Below, piece by piece: positions 1-11,921 of a stretch of DNA of 64,000 nt. The position numbers and the translations under genes are program-made. The first letter of the stretch is position 1. Every line of letters begins with the position of its first letter. The stretch comes from Cristatella mucedo (lineage: Eukaryota > Bryozoa > Phylactolaemata > Cristatellidae). The notes beneath the pieces were generated by a model. That model had not been told where the DNA came from. It made no database searches and worked only from the letters and a program-made list of their open reading frames with translations. The stretch spans positions 60,001 to 124,000 of the forward strand of contig WPIO01000030.1 of assembly GCA_009760855.2 (NCBI GenBank), written 5' to 3'.

Positions 1-27
1 TCTATTCCAGTAGCACACGCTGTCCAC

Positions 28-454
28 ATGAAAGAGAAATACGATAACTTAAAGCAGCTAGTGCATTCCATTGAGTATAACAAGTACAACTGGCACCTCT
101 TTGGTGATTTGAAGGTTGTTGCCCTTTTAATGGCACTGCAGCAGAGATGTACGAAATGCAGGTGTTTTATATTTGAGTTGGATGGCCGAACAAGGAGATT
201 GCACTTCTTGCAGAAGGAATGGACTCGCAGACAAAATGTAGCAGTTGGAGAGAAGAATATCCAGCACCCAGCTTTGGTCAAGGCTTACAAAATACTGCTA
301 CCACCCCTTCACATCCACGGGATTTCAACTAGGTTTGATGAAGAACGTCGTGAAAGCCACGGACCGGATTTTGCCAGCTTTCCAATGTCTTGCATGGAAA
401 ACTAACCACATTCTCTCTGCAAAACTGCATTTGCGTGAACTTATGAACGTTTAA
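28..454 (+). pseudogene. frameshifted remnant of a repetitive transposon-type protein
   Basis: Plus-strand reading EKYDNLKQLVHSIEYNKYNWHL followed by GDLKVVALLMALQQ and a Cys-rich segment resembles a conserved block found in many multi-copy uncharacterised invertebrate proteins (GDLKVVALLLGLQ, then CFLC). Near base 315 the match moves to another frame, where GLMKNVVKATDR and LHLRELMNV continue it. The upstream part lies outside the window. Origin in a mobile element is inferred from family behaviour, not proven here. Confidence 0.5.
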
Positions 455-464
455 GAATAAAAAT

Positions 465-840
465 AATAGTAACATTAATATACTAATAGGTCCTTAGTAT
501 AAAGCCCCAAGAGAAACGAACCTCTATCCAGGCACGTTACAACTCGCTACCATCAAATCAATACTACAGTATTAGCGACATGTCCGCTGTCACGCATGCC
601 AAGGTAAACCAGTATCATTTTAGGCGTGCTCGCTAGGGCAAACATCAAATGAATTTTGTGCATTTGCATGATGACCCTGTGCATTTCACCTCTAACCATG
701 TTATGCTTGTTGTCGTTGAGCGAGCTACCACTAATTCGATCGTGCTTCATTTGCAGCAAATGTAAAGTACCTAGAAAGAGATTAAGTTCTCTGAGAGCGC
801 TACAATTAATGCATTATTATTACTAAACTATTGGCCACCT
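465..840. repeat. two opposed LINE family A 3' ends
   Basis: At 465-550 a minus-oriented tail (ATA-rich, then gcccc, gagaac and cctctatccaggc). At about 590-835 a plus-oriented tail (tgtaaagtacctagaaagag, attaagttctctgag, gcgc, then attattatt). Both carry the hairpin core described under the 17300-18825 copy. Confidence 0.6.
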
Positions 841-856
841 GTTAGCAAGACCTATA

Positions 857-989
857 CCGAGCTGGTTTGGCCCAGTGGTTAGGGTGCTCGCCCGAACAAG
901 GCTTGGCCGAGGTCGTGGCCTCGAGCCCTGTGGCATATGTGAAGTGCCTGAATAGAGAGTAGATTCTCTTAGGACGCTATATAAATGAG
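857..989 (+). repeat. SINE family 1, tRNA-derived, with LINE-type tail
   Basis: The 5' part carries a box-A-like TGGCCCAGTGG and a box-B-like stretch GGCCTCGAGCCC, as in a Pol III tRNA promoter. The 3' part (gaagtgcctgaatagagag, gattctcttagg, gctatataaatga) is the same hairpin as LINE family A. No functional tRNA is implied. Confidence 0.72.
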
Positions 990-1185
990 TTGTATATAAC
1001 TATATATGGCCGGTATAACGCACCAAACCTTGCGCATGTACGTAAAGCGCTCCGGAACAAAAAGACAAGCTTGCCGTATCGAAAGAGAAGGCTAGAGAAG
1101 ACGTGTAGAAACAGAGAACATAAGAGGAAACAAATGCGCCTTCAGCTGAGACTTAAAAGATGCAATGTCACTGTAGGTTGTACTC

Positions 1186-2000
1186 TTAGCCTGACACGAG
1201 TTCCAGACTTACACGGACATCCGAGCTGAAGATTTCATCACCAAAAGATTTCAATTTAGTTAGACCGACGGCAAAATAATTAGATGCTGAGGAGTGGTTG
1301 GTGCAAGAACACATTTGAAGAGCAACAGGGTCGCATAGGTAGGCTGATAAAAGCAAGTGAAGAGACCTGTAGGCCACAAAGAGAATCCTGAAATCGAGCC
1401 AGGGGAAATCAGACATAAGTCGTGGGATATGGCAGCTAGGCCATTGAATATAGACCGGAGGGACTTTGAGTTTTTCCCCAGTTTCTGACGAGTTAGGGCG
1501 CAGGCCAGAAGTCCTGAATAAACGAAATTTCAATAATCTAGAAGGGATGTCACAAAAGCGCGAGTTAGTTTGGCTCTTGTACTCCTAACTAAGAGAAATT
1601 TGATTTGGCGATACCCATAGGCTGAAAGTATGTCGACTTGACATTAGAGAAAATGTGTTCATCTAATGACAAGTCGTCTTAAAATAGCACCTTGATAACG
1701 GGCAGATACTACCGGGGTGATGCTAGTTGACCAATCCTAATGGCAAGGTCTTCCAAATTTCAGGTTCTACTAGGTTTTCCCGTAGCTATTAGGTTGGTCT
1801 TATTATAGTTAAGCTATAGGAAACTATCCATCAAACTTGAATATTGTCGATTCAGGCAACAAGGGAACTCGATGAGGAGCAAGGCTTGGATGGGTCAAAG
1901 GATAAATAGAGCTCGGTGTCATCAGCATATAATTGACAGCTAGGATTTTACGACATTAGCTAGAGGGAGTGAAGTTGATAATTGACGACTTTAAACGAAT
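1186..2000 (-). repeat. decayed LINE family A copy
   Basis: The minus strand shows scattered matches to family A reverse-transcriptase C-terminal sequence, for example LTKLKSFGDEIFSS against TNLKSFGDRAFSS. Stops and shifts are frequent, so it is an old copy. Confidence 0.5.
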
Positions 2001-2108
2001 TAGATAAGGCTTGCTTCTCTAGATTGTCGAAAATTCATGGAGCAAAAGTGCGTGTATCTGATTGCTGCAATATTCATAGCATCGTCGCTGAAATTTGATA
2101 ATAATATA

Positions 2109-2245
2109 ATTCATTTATATAGCGCCCCAAGAGAACTTAATCTCTATTTAGGCGCTTCACATATGCCTCGGGGCTCGAGCCAACGACCTCAGTCAGACCT
2201 TGTTCGGGGCGAGCACCTTAACTGCTAGACCAAACCAGCTTGATA
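2109..2245 (-). repeat. SINE family 1 copy
   Basis: The plus strand starts with the tail (tcatttatatagcgccccaa, gagaacttaatctct, ggcgcttcac) and ends with the reverse complement of the tRNA-like head (gggctcgagcc, then agaccaaaccagct). Minus orientation. Confidence 0.68.
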
Positions 2246-5221
2246 AAGACCTATCTGTCATGAATCGAGTGTTACTGGGAAGAATTTTTATAGAATATAA
2301 ATTACTGAATAATAAAATCAAGTCTCTCTAGATACAGCAGCATTCTAGATGATAAGTTTTTGGCTGAAAGATTTGAAGAGATCATCAAAAGACACAGATT
2401 ATCAAAATCATCTTTGCTAATATTTCAATCAATGCATAAACCAATTTTCTTATTTACTAGATTCCAAAATCTCAAGCTTAAGCTCAATGGCTGTGAACTT
2501 ATCGCTTTTTGTGGTGGAAGTATTAAATTAACACACAACCAGAGGTCTTTTACAATACGTGACTAATACGGTTTAGTCAGAGGTGCTAGAATGAACCAAT
2601 GAAGGTCGTACGTGCAGCGCCACTAGCTGCCTGCCACCGCCAGCACATTTAGTGTGGTTATCCCATTCCCGACATTCCAGAGATTCGTGGCTTCAGTGCA
2701 GAATTCTCACCGAATAGATCGGGCAGTTAAGACACTGAGTACCGTAATTATCTCCTTTCCATTTTAGATGGAAAGCGCTTTTACAGTGGCGAGGTATCGG
2801 TCCGAGGTACACGATCCTCGACTTTTGTTTTACCGCAGTAGCATAAGCGGCACTTAGGGGCAACGAAAATGCGACCGGCATACATAATGACAACGCTCGT
2901 TAGATAGTTAACCTAAAGATACTTTTTGAACAGCTGTTGGGACAACCGACGTCCGGCTGCTTGGACGCGGAAAGCGGAGTTCCATCTAGTTCGTAGAACC
3001 TTTTCATTTCGCTAGCTCCGGTTCCCGCCTACAACCTAGAGAAAATTCATCCACCTGGAGCTTTTATGATGCAGAGATTCGTAAAGTTTCGGACTTCAAT
3101 CCTTTTCTCTCGCAATGTTCATTATAGTTATATGTTATTAATCCTAGGCATACGGTAGCGTCAAAGTTGCTTGCAGTGGCTGATTTCTAAGAGGCCTTCT
3201 ACCTCGAAGAAACTTAATGTAATGCAAGTCTGTAAAGGGATCTGTGCACGCGACCTCTTAGCTGAAGTTAAAGCATCTCAAGACTGGATTCTCAATTTCA
3301 TTCTCTGGCTGCGAAAATTCTACGCGTTCACCTTGGTCAGAGCGTACCTTCAGCTCGACCCATTGCAGCCTTGTCCGTGGACGCAGCGAAGAGGGAGAGG
3401 GAAGCCAGGAGTAACGTAGTACGGCTTCCTCCAAACACGCCCCTCAGCCTTCCTACGATTGGTCATGTAGTGAAATGTCAAGGTCTGGACCACCCTGAGC
3501 TGAATCCTGGCTACGCCCCAATTCTCGCTTTCTTCAGAGAGCTTTAAGAGCAGGTTTCTGAATAGTCTTTGAATGGCTTCAAATGGGACATGCAGCGGAA
3601 GCTCATTGAGATATAATAGCTAATTACTCCTCTGAAAAATCCTTCTGGGATAAACCTGGTGCCATTCGGTCGCAGTGGAAGTGTAGTACACGACTTTTAA
3701 GTTGTAGCTCATTAAAGAGTAGCTGGGAAAATTGGTTTTCTATCCAATTCAACAATGAATTGCGTCTTTTTAAAGAGTCTTTTTAAAGCTACACCAATTG
3801 TGATGAGCTTTGAAAGTCGAAAGACTCAAAGGTTCGACAGCCAAAGCAATCGGAGAAAGCTGGAAAAACCAAGTTTTGAGTAATATCAGAACACAAAGGA
3901 AAACTGCGGCAAGTTTGCTGAAGTATCGCGATCAGGATTTAAGTCTGTTGAGCGCGTCACCGACTAAAAAAGCTTGGACGCGCCGATGATCTACATTCGT
4001 CTTGCTCAGGGGCCGAACACTTGCACAAGCACAAGCTACGAACTTAGTTGCTGCAGAATAGTGTGTGCAGCTCAACCATGAGGGATCTCTCTACCAAGCT
4101 AGCTGCTACGCCGTACACGATAGTGTGGCAGCTTTTGCAGGTCTTCCGTAGCGATAGAAATTCGAATTAAAGACATGAACCGGTGAGCGAGATTTAGCTC
4201 GACCAAAGAAATAGCTTTCCCGGTCAAGTTCTCTCATTCTCTCTCGTCGTCGTTTCAGTTGTAGCGCAGAATGTCATACAAACTCCTGCATATGTAGAGG
4301 GGTCGTTTTTACTTAAGAGTTGCCTGAGATTTCTTAGAAAGTTCCGCGTCTAGTCATTAAGTCGTGCTTCATTGCTGTTTTCAGTTTTTTCTCAACGATA
4401 GCTCCGCCCTTGAAAAATACCGGGCCGTGAACTATAACGGATTGCTCAATCATTTCTGGACCTTAAGCTGTGCTATTTCTTAAGTGCATGCAACTAACAC
4501 CTCACACCTTGAATGCCTGTGTGTTTTCGGCTTGGCGAGTTTTCGTTCTCCTATACTTGGTAATTCGTTGGAACCGAGCCCCACATATAGATACCGACAC
4601 TGAACTAATAGCTCGCTTAATTAGCTCATGCTGGCCCGGTGCATAATCCTTCGATAGTCAAGACTAGTTAACTGGTTCCTTGACCTTTCTGGTCTCATTA
4701 GCGGCACCGGCTCGCAAGTAAAACACGCCGCCGGAGTCATCTTTCTTGAGACCGCTCCACTGATTGACAAGATCTACACTTCATGGCAGGCGCTGTCGCT
4801 TGCGAGTGAATAATTGAGAAATCTTTCATAAAGCGACCGTCGCCAGCAAGCCTCCGAGTAGTCAAGCCAACACTCGACGGCACTGCACTCGATGATTTGG
4901 CCGAGGAGGGGGATTGCTAAGCGAGATTGCTATATGCCGGCCCGATACTATTTGACGTGCATACATATAAGCCTCGTCAATGCGAAACCTCGTAAGCGCC
5001 ATGCCCTACTCTTCTGGTGCTGAGAATCTCTCTCCCATTGGTCCACGAGTGCCAGCTGTTTACAGGAGCCGCTGGCCGGTTCCTTGCTACTTGCTTATAG
5101 CAAAGTTTGGCCTCACAATCACAAAGCTCTTCGTCTAAAGCAGAGATGCAGCCGCTGTTCGCTCCTAGAGAGAAGCGAAGCATTGAATTAGCATTTCAGA
5201 TCCAGATTGCCACAGGCGATA
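2246..5221. other. intergenic, nothing recognised
   Basis: About 3 kb beyond the CFAP65 3' end. Only short ORFs with no recognisable similarity, no clear repeat family, and no RNA gene that I can identify. Confidence 0.6.
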
Positions 5222-5227
5222 TTTAAT
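5222..5227 (-). terminator. candidate polyadenylation signal ATTAAA for CFAP65
   Basis: The minus strand reads ATTAAA about 240 bases after the CFAP65 stop. This is a common variant signal. No canonical AATAAA was noticed closer. The assignment is by position only. Confidence 0.3.
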
Positions 5228-5464
5228 ATAGAATACTGCGTGATACATATGAAAATACATCAGGTTAAGCTCAAGCAAAAAACTGCTTCTGCTGCCATCC
5301 TTAATCCTCGGAATCTTTCGACTTATCCAACAGGACATTGGCAAAGCCCGCTGGGTTGGTCTCCAGCAGCAGACGTATAAAAAGCTCGACGTACAGTGCA
5401 GGCGACACCGACTCCTGAGCTGTCCGCTGTCGCCAGCAGTGCCACAAGCAAGCCGAGATCAAAG

Positions 5465-5598
5465 TCAGCGCTTCGAGTTCGGAGGCAGCGCCACCAGACG
5501 AGGTCGAGACGTAATGCTGAACTCCCCGTTCGATGCTTCGAGCACGACATTCGATATGGTCTTTTCCAGCAGGTCTTCCAAGTTCAGCGATACCACCG
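5465..5598 (-). CDS. CFAP65: CFAP65 last coding exon (residues 1763-1806 and stop)
   Basis: The acceptor is gtaggtcag; the stop TGA is at 5467-5465. It encodes LNLEDLLEKTISNVVLEASN, GEFSITSRPRLVALPP and a basic end. This is close to the vertebrate tail LQEALLENMIQNILVEASRGE and SRPRVIALPP, so the gene ends near the normal C-terminus, about 30 residues shorter than mammalian forms. Confidence 0.9.
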
Positions 5599-8500
5599 CT
5601 GACCTACGAAGCCAACCGACCGCTTAATGAGATGCTAGGACTCAATATATTGCGAACGGCTACCCGTGGCAGACCGAGGACTTTCCCACTACAGAACTGG
5701 TGGTCGAACATTGCCTGTGGAGCAACATTTTTCTTCAGACATGACTGTGGCTGCGGCGAGACGAGCCAGCATGGTTTCAGTTTCAGGTAGGATGCTCCCA
5801 CTTCACGACCAAGGTCGTGAGTTTGAGTCCTGCAGGAGGCAACCTACGGCTATCGCTCTTCTGATGCTACATGAATGAGGCTATTCAATCTTTTACCCCT
5901 TTTTGGCGCATCAATGAGTTCGCCGAGAGAATGAGCTAGAGGGCGATGGATGGCACTCACGCCCACCGGTGAGCGACATCACGTGTGGGCGATGGACGGC
6001 GAGCACGCCTACGGCCACCCGTAAGCACTACTCTCTTGCTCTCACCTGAGCACTTTCTCCACCAGTGCCGAGGAGCTTTGCAATCGCTCACCACCGACTT
6101 CTTTATCACCAGTTGGCGTCGCAGCCGAGGCTGGACCGGGAGAAGGGGACGTGGCCTAAACGGACAACGAAACAATGGCTCCTGCTTAGCTCTTGCACCA
6201 GCAGCGGCAGAGCTGCAAAGGATGTCAACGGCAGTGAGTCGACGGACCAGCCGGCGAGCTCGCCACGCTTCCGGCTAAGGCGCGCTTCGACGGATCGAGA
6301 ATCGTAGCAAGAATCGTAAGGCTTCGAAAGTACGAAGCGACTGTGTCTGAGCGTGCTGCTGAGACTGGACTGCGAGGCGGTGAGGATTTGGCCCGGCCCC
6401 TTCCCCTGAGCCGAACCTCGTCACCGCTGCTTGCTATCGCTGCAAACAAAAGTTCACTCAGCGGCATTCTCGCGAGGTCGCAGCATGCCTGGGGGTCGGC
6501 CTATGCGACTACGAGCAGGAGGCGGGAGGCGGCGGTGCCACCTACGTCGGCGACGTCGAAGTCGAACTGCGAGGGGGCGGTGAGCGGCGACAGGTCGCCC
6601 GACCCGAGCGGTGTTCGCAGTCGTTCTTCCGCACTTCGAGCTCGTCTCGAGTCCAGAGGCGTGGAGGGAGGTCGAGAGGCGACGGCGATGCGCGGGCGCA
6701 CTTGCTCGCCCAGCTGCCGGAAGTACGGTGTGGCCTCGCTGTCCAGATCCTCGACCGCTCCATGGAACGAAACGTCGTCCACCAGCGCCCTACAGGCGAG
6801 GCGTCACGGCGGTCACGCCTCCTTACTCGCGCACATTGCTCGTGGCTTTGCTGCATCGGCAAGCCTAGCGGCGAGTCTCGCCAGCGTGCCAGCAGCAGCA
6901 GCAGCCGAGAGACCATCATTGAAGAGAGCCAACGCAAGGCTGCCACCGCCACCGGCGAACGGAAGGGGGGGGGCAGGGTTGCCGGTGGGAATTAGCTAAA
7001 GGCGGACGGCAAGCAGAGTTCGCACTATCTTGGGATCGTGTTTCTTCACAGGTACGGCAGCTTGCATTGGTGCTCGCTGCTAGCCAATACGTTAACAATG
7101 TTTCGTGCTAAATTAAAGCTACGGCGTCTTAAGGTAAGTATGTCGATCTTGCATTTTTCAGTAATTCATTTCCGAATGACACTGCAGCGATTGCTTCCTG
7201 ACCCAAGTACGAGTGGAACGTTGACACAGCCTGCCCCGGCAAAGATGAGAGCGGTTTGCAAACCCAGTAAGCTGTGGGCATAGGTGAACCCGTTCGAGTC
7301 ACAGAGCCCTGGCCCCCTTGAATCCCCAGGGCGGGGCATGTCGGGCGACAAGGAGCCTGTACGCCTCCTTCTTTCACAACATCCGTGGATTAATCTAAGA
7401 TAACTCCTAATAATTCGAGATCTTGGAGATAAGTCGAGTCTTGTGGCACTTTTTAATTGGCAGATAACAGCATTCCAATGGAAAAATTTAACGAATATAG
7501 TCTCGCTAATACCCCCACTAACCTTTTAGGAAAAGTGAGAATGAGCTGTATCGCGTGGCTAAGCAGTCTCCGCTGCTGGGGTTCCTTGTCAAATGAACGA
7601 GCGAGCTTAGGCTGCCAATACAAACTAAGGGTCAGGTTGTCGGAACATCTGCCAAACTCTGCTAGAGCCGAATGCCCTCGACGAACTTCTTTCTATGAAT
7701 CCCAGAATCCCGCAGACGAAGAGAGCCTCCACAGCCGCTGCAGTGGGCTCGTTATCTGCGAAGCTCAGCATCGTTCATCCGTCAGTTACCTTAGTACGTT
7801 GCCAATGACGCCGACGACAAGCTCTTTCTCCATCTCGTTGGTGACGATCTTCCTTGGCGAGCTGCTGCTGGGGAGATTCTGGCTGGCTCTATCCGTCTTC
7901 AACGACCTGCAATATGGCAAGAATGCTCGGAGCTCATGGAGTCGCCATTTAATCAGGTGCAGGTGCAGCGCTGCCGAACGTGAGTGGCGAAAGATGCTTC
8001 GGAGGGGGGTGAAGCCTCGCAGCGCCGAGTAACAGTCGCGAGCGAGTGAGTCGCTGTAGCGAGTAGCCGCTATGGCGAGTCCACCTGTCCACGAAGAATC
8101 GGCCGTAGTCGCCCGGGAAGCTCTCCTGGAACTCGACGACGCCATGCGTGCGTGCGGTGGCGCCGAGGTGCAGCAGAAACGGCTCGGGCTCCTTCGGTCG
8201 CTGCCACAGCGCCGCCCTCAGTCGCCTCGTCTCGTCGGCCGCTGCGCGAGCGCCATCCGCCGACGAGTGGATGATGGGCGGAAGCGTCTGCAAAGACGGC
8301 GGCTGGCGCTTTCCGGTCGGATTCGCGTGCCTGCTGCACAGCGCCAGCTGACTGCGCTCCGGACCCGAGTGGCGAAGCGAAAGCACATCGACCGCTGGCA
8401 ACTTCCTTTGGCCGCTGAATTCCCTCTCGCGCCTACTCATGCACTAGCGAATCGGGCGGCAATTCGGCGGGTGAAGGCTACACTCGCGACGTCGGCCACA

Positions 8501-9268
8501 TTTGCCGCAGGGCTACGGTCGCACTGCCGTCCTCGGCTGTTGAACCGACGACCTGCACAAGCTAGAGGTGAGAGCTCAACCATCGGGACACGCCGTCCCG
8601 ATAGCTACACGCAGGCAGTGCGTTAAAAGGCCTGGCCGTTATTAATGTAAAACTGCAAGCGGACCATTGATGCAGGCATTGTGGACGAAGCCTCGGGAGG
8701 CTTACCGAGTGAAATTTACAACACCCGCACAACAATTTACAACATCCCTCCCCTCCCCCCCCCCCCCCCGCTGTACGTTCTGAATTACCCTCGAGTACGC
8801 CTAAATGTGCACTGGGGCAGCTGTCAGATTAGCTGCGATGCGACCCCTTGCCTTAGCGTGTTTGACTAGGGCACCTAGTACAGACCCGGCTCCTGGCCTC
8901 CACCTAGCTCAGGTAAGGAAGAGGCTTTGTGCATGCCATGCGGTTAGGAGATGGACCGACTAATGTGCTTACCTTAGTGGGTTCTACTGCGGCATCTAGT
9001 ACTGACCCAGCTCCAGAACCACCTAGTTCAGGTTGGAATGAAGCTTTGTGCAGGCTATGCAATTAGGAGATGGACCGACTAATGTGCTTAAGTAGACATA
9101 GTGAGAGGATGGCAAGCTGGCGAAGGAGCCATCTAATCGGCTACTGGCAGAAACGAATAAGCGTGAGAACGGACACCAAAAGTGAGGGCCGAGAAAATAG
9201 CAGCAGCGCGAGGAAAGTAAGGAGTCCAGAGAGAGAAGGGGAGAGAGAGACTGAGAGAGAGAGAGACT

Positions 9269-9302
<34 letters not shown>

Positions 9303-9353
9303 GAGACAGAGAGAGAGACAGAGAGAGAGACAGAGAGACAGAGAGAGACAGAG

Positions 9354-9429
<76 letters not shown>

Positions 9430-10525
9430 TAAGGGAGTCCCGACTGACAGAGCACGGGGCTGCAACTTCCGTAGTCGATGCGAGCCTACGCTTCGAGAGC
9501 ATGAGAGTCAAACCTATGGCGACGAACAGCTACGTGGTACTTTGACTAAGAAGTTGAGTTCTGCCGGCTACTCAGTTAGCTGTGCGGCAGCGGTCCACCA
9601 TCGGGTTCGGGATCATCGCTTGTGAAGCGCCCATAGGGTAGTTTATAAAACTTGGGCTTCGGGAGTTCGCAAAATTAACTACGTCCGCCTGGTGCTTGGG
9701 CAGGCACGTAACCACTACAAACAGGCGCAAAATAAACTGTCGCTTTCGGCGAAGAGTTCTGACCACTCGTGTTCTAACCGCACTGCAGCACTGCATCGCA
9801 CAGTCCACCTGTAGAGAACCTGGGTATGAACGTCTACGTGGTTATAAATGTTCGCGAACGTGCGAGCATGTACACCAGTTTCTGCAAAGAATGCAAATAA
9901 CGCACATACTCATAATATAACTTCACCATAATATAACCTAAATAGTTCACTCGTAATAAAACGTACATACTCATAAATGAATAAATCCTAGCTGATTCAA
10001 CAGCCTCTTTTTGTATAGCGACAGAATAGCCTTTACGGCTATTAACACCGCTTGCAGTGGCGATAAAGGATCGCCCACCGCAGGAATCGAACCCACGACC
10101 TCGGGACCGAGGTCGTGAAAAGCATCCGCCTTACCTAGTGTGCCATCACGGCTCACTAATATAACTTCATCAACCTTACAGTGCGGGATTTATAAAAATG
10201 CAGACAACCAATAGCGCCGGGCGTAAGCAGGCGCCTAATCAAGCATTTGCATAAAACATTACAGCGAAAATGTGATCGAACGCGTCATTCCTGCCGACGA
10301 AGCTGCGGGTCTCTAAAATATAATAAAGCGTTTTCAGGCTGTGGCGATGAAGCGTTAATTTTCACAACAAAAACATTCAAGATCATAATCATTGGGTGAG
10401 ATTACGTGAACATTGAATCCAGCTTGCCGGTAGCAGAGAAATGGCGTCAAAGCAGCGAACAAATAAGAGATATTAAGTCTCCCGCAAAGGTTTAAGGCTA
10501 ATAATGTTAATAATATTAATACATT

Positions 10526-10566
<41 letters not shown>

Positions 10567-11835
10567 ATATAGCACCCTCAGAGAACTCAATCTCTCTCTA
10601 GGCACTATAAAATTGCTGCAAAGGAAGCACGATCAAATGGTTAGTGGTAACATGCTCAGTACACAACAAGGATAACATGGTTAGGGGTGAAATGCACAGG
10701 GTTAGCATGCAAGTATGGTTAGTGGCAGTATGCACAGTGTCAGCACTCATAAGCACATAAAGGTCGAATCGCAGAAACCCATGAAATGCGTAGATAAAGA
10801 GATGTGTTTTAAATTTTTTTAAATGCGATCAAGTCAGGAGCTGTCGTGCCACAAGTCGGAAGTGAGTTCCAGGCTTTGGGAGCATACGAACTGAATGCAC
10901 GGTCTCCAAATAATTTGGGGTTTGTACGAGAGATAGGTAAACAGATAGATTCCGAAAAGCGGTGGCACGATGCTTAGCCTGGTGGGCGGAGTTGATCTGA
11001 TAGGTAGGCTGGAGCCCAAGAATAAAGGAACCTAACAATGAATGACAAAACCTTGAAGTCAATGCATTGATTGTCTGAGAGCCAGTGCAGGTCGGCGAGA
11101 AGTGGTTGTTGTGGCAACTGCGACGCTCAAGGCAGACACGCCTAGCTACATAGTTTTGCATCAGCTGTAAGCGCCCGATTGCACAGGCCGTAAGACCAGC
11201 TAGGTATTACATGCATACCGAATGTCGCTTAGGCTTTGAGTGCGCAAGAGAATCTCCGCTGCCTAACGCCCACTTAGTCTTTGAGGCTTTGTGGAATTAT
11301 AAACGGAGGTGCAAACTAACTCTAAACTAGCTTTATTCACCTGAAGAGACGGCTCATGGGCTAAAGCTGTTGCTTGAGAATTCGTGATGTGCCACGTACC
11401 GGGTTCAATGCTTGGCACTACAAGTATTTTTAACGATGCATCTCACAAGCCACTGCACTAGTCGAATGGACAGATACGGATTATATGCCTAAAAAGACTG
11501 GTTCACAGGGACTTATGGTCAGATACTTACGGGCGTCCTTCGCGAAGGAACGCGAAATAAAAAGAGTACTGTTTTTGGTCTGAGAGTAGAACACGGAGTG
11601 CGAAAGCATATTAGAACAGTCCTGGTAATAAAAAATAAAATAAAAAACTAGCTGATTCAACAGCCTCTTTTGTATGGCGACAGAAGAGCCTTTACGGCTA
11701 TGCCCACCTCTTGAAGCGACAATAAAGGATCACCTACCTCAGGATTCCAACCTACGACCTCGGGATAGAGATCGTGAAAAGCAATCGCCTTACCTAGTGT
11801 GCCACCACGGCGCACATACATATATAATATGATAT

Positions 11836-11921
<86 letters not shown>

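Noticed and set aside
857-989. A functional tRNA gene
   Set aside because: Pol III boxes are present but there is no foldable complete cloverleaf and the unit recurs with a LINE tail, so it is a SINE.
6343-6999. 218-aa plus ORF
   Set aside because: Antisense shadow of a GC-rich CFAP65 exon (6789-6542) and its flanks; no protein similarity.
8072-8626. 184-aa plus ORF
   Set aside because: Antisense to the CFAP65 exon 8443-8085; Arg-rich shadow frame.
9023-9511. 162-aa minus ORF rich in Ser/Leu
   Set aside because: It is the translation of the GA microsatellite.
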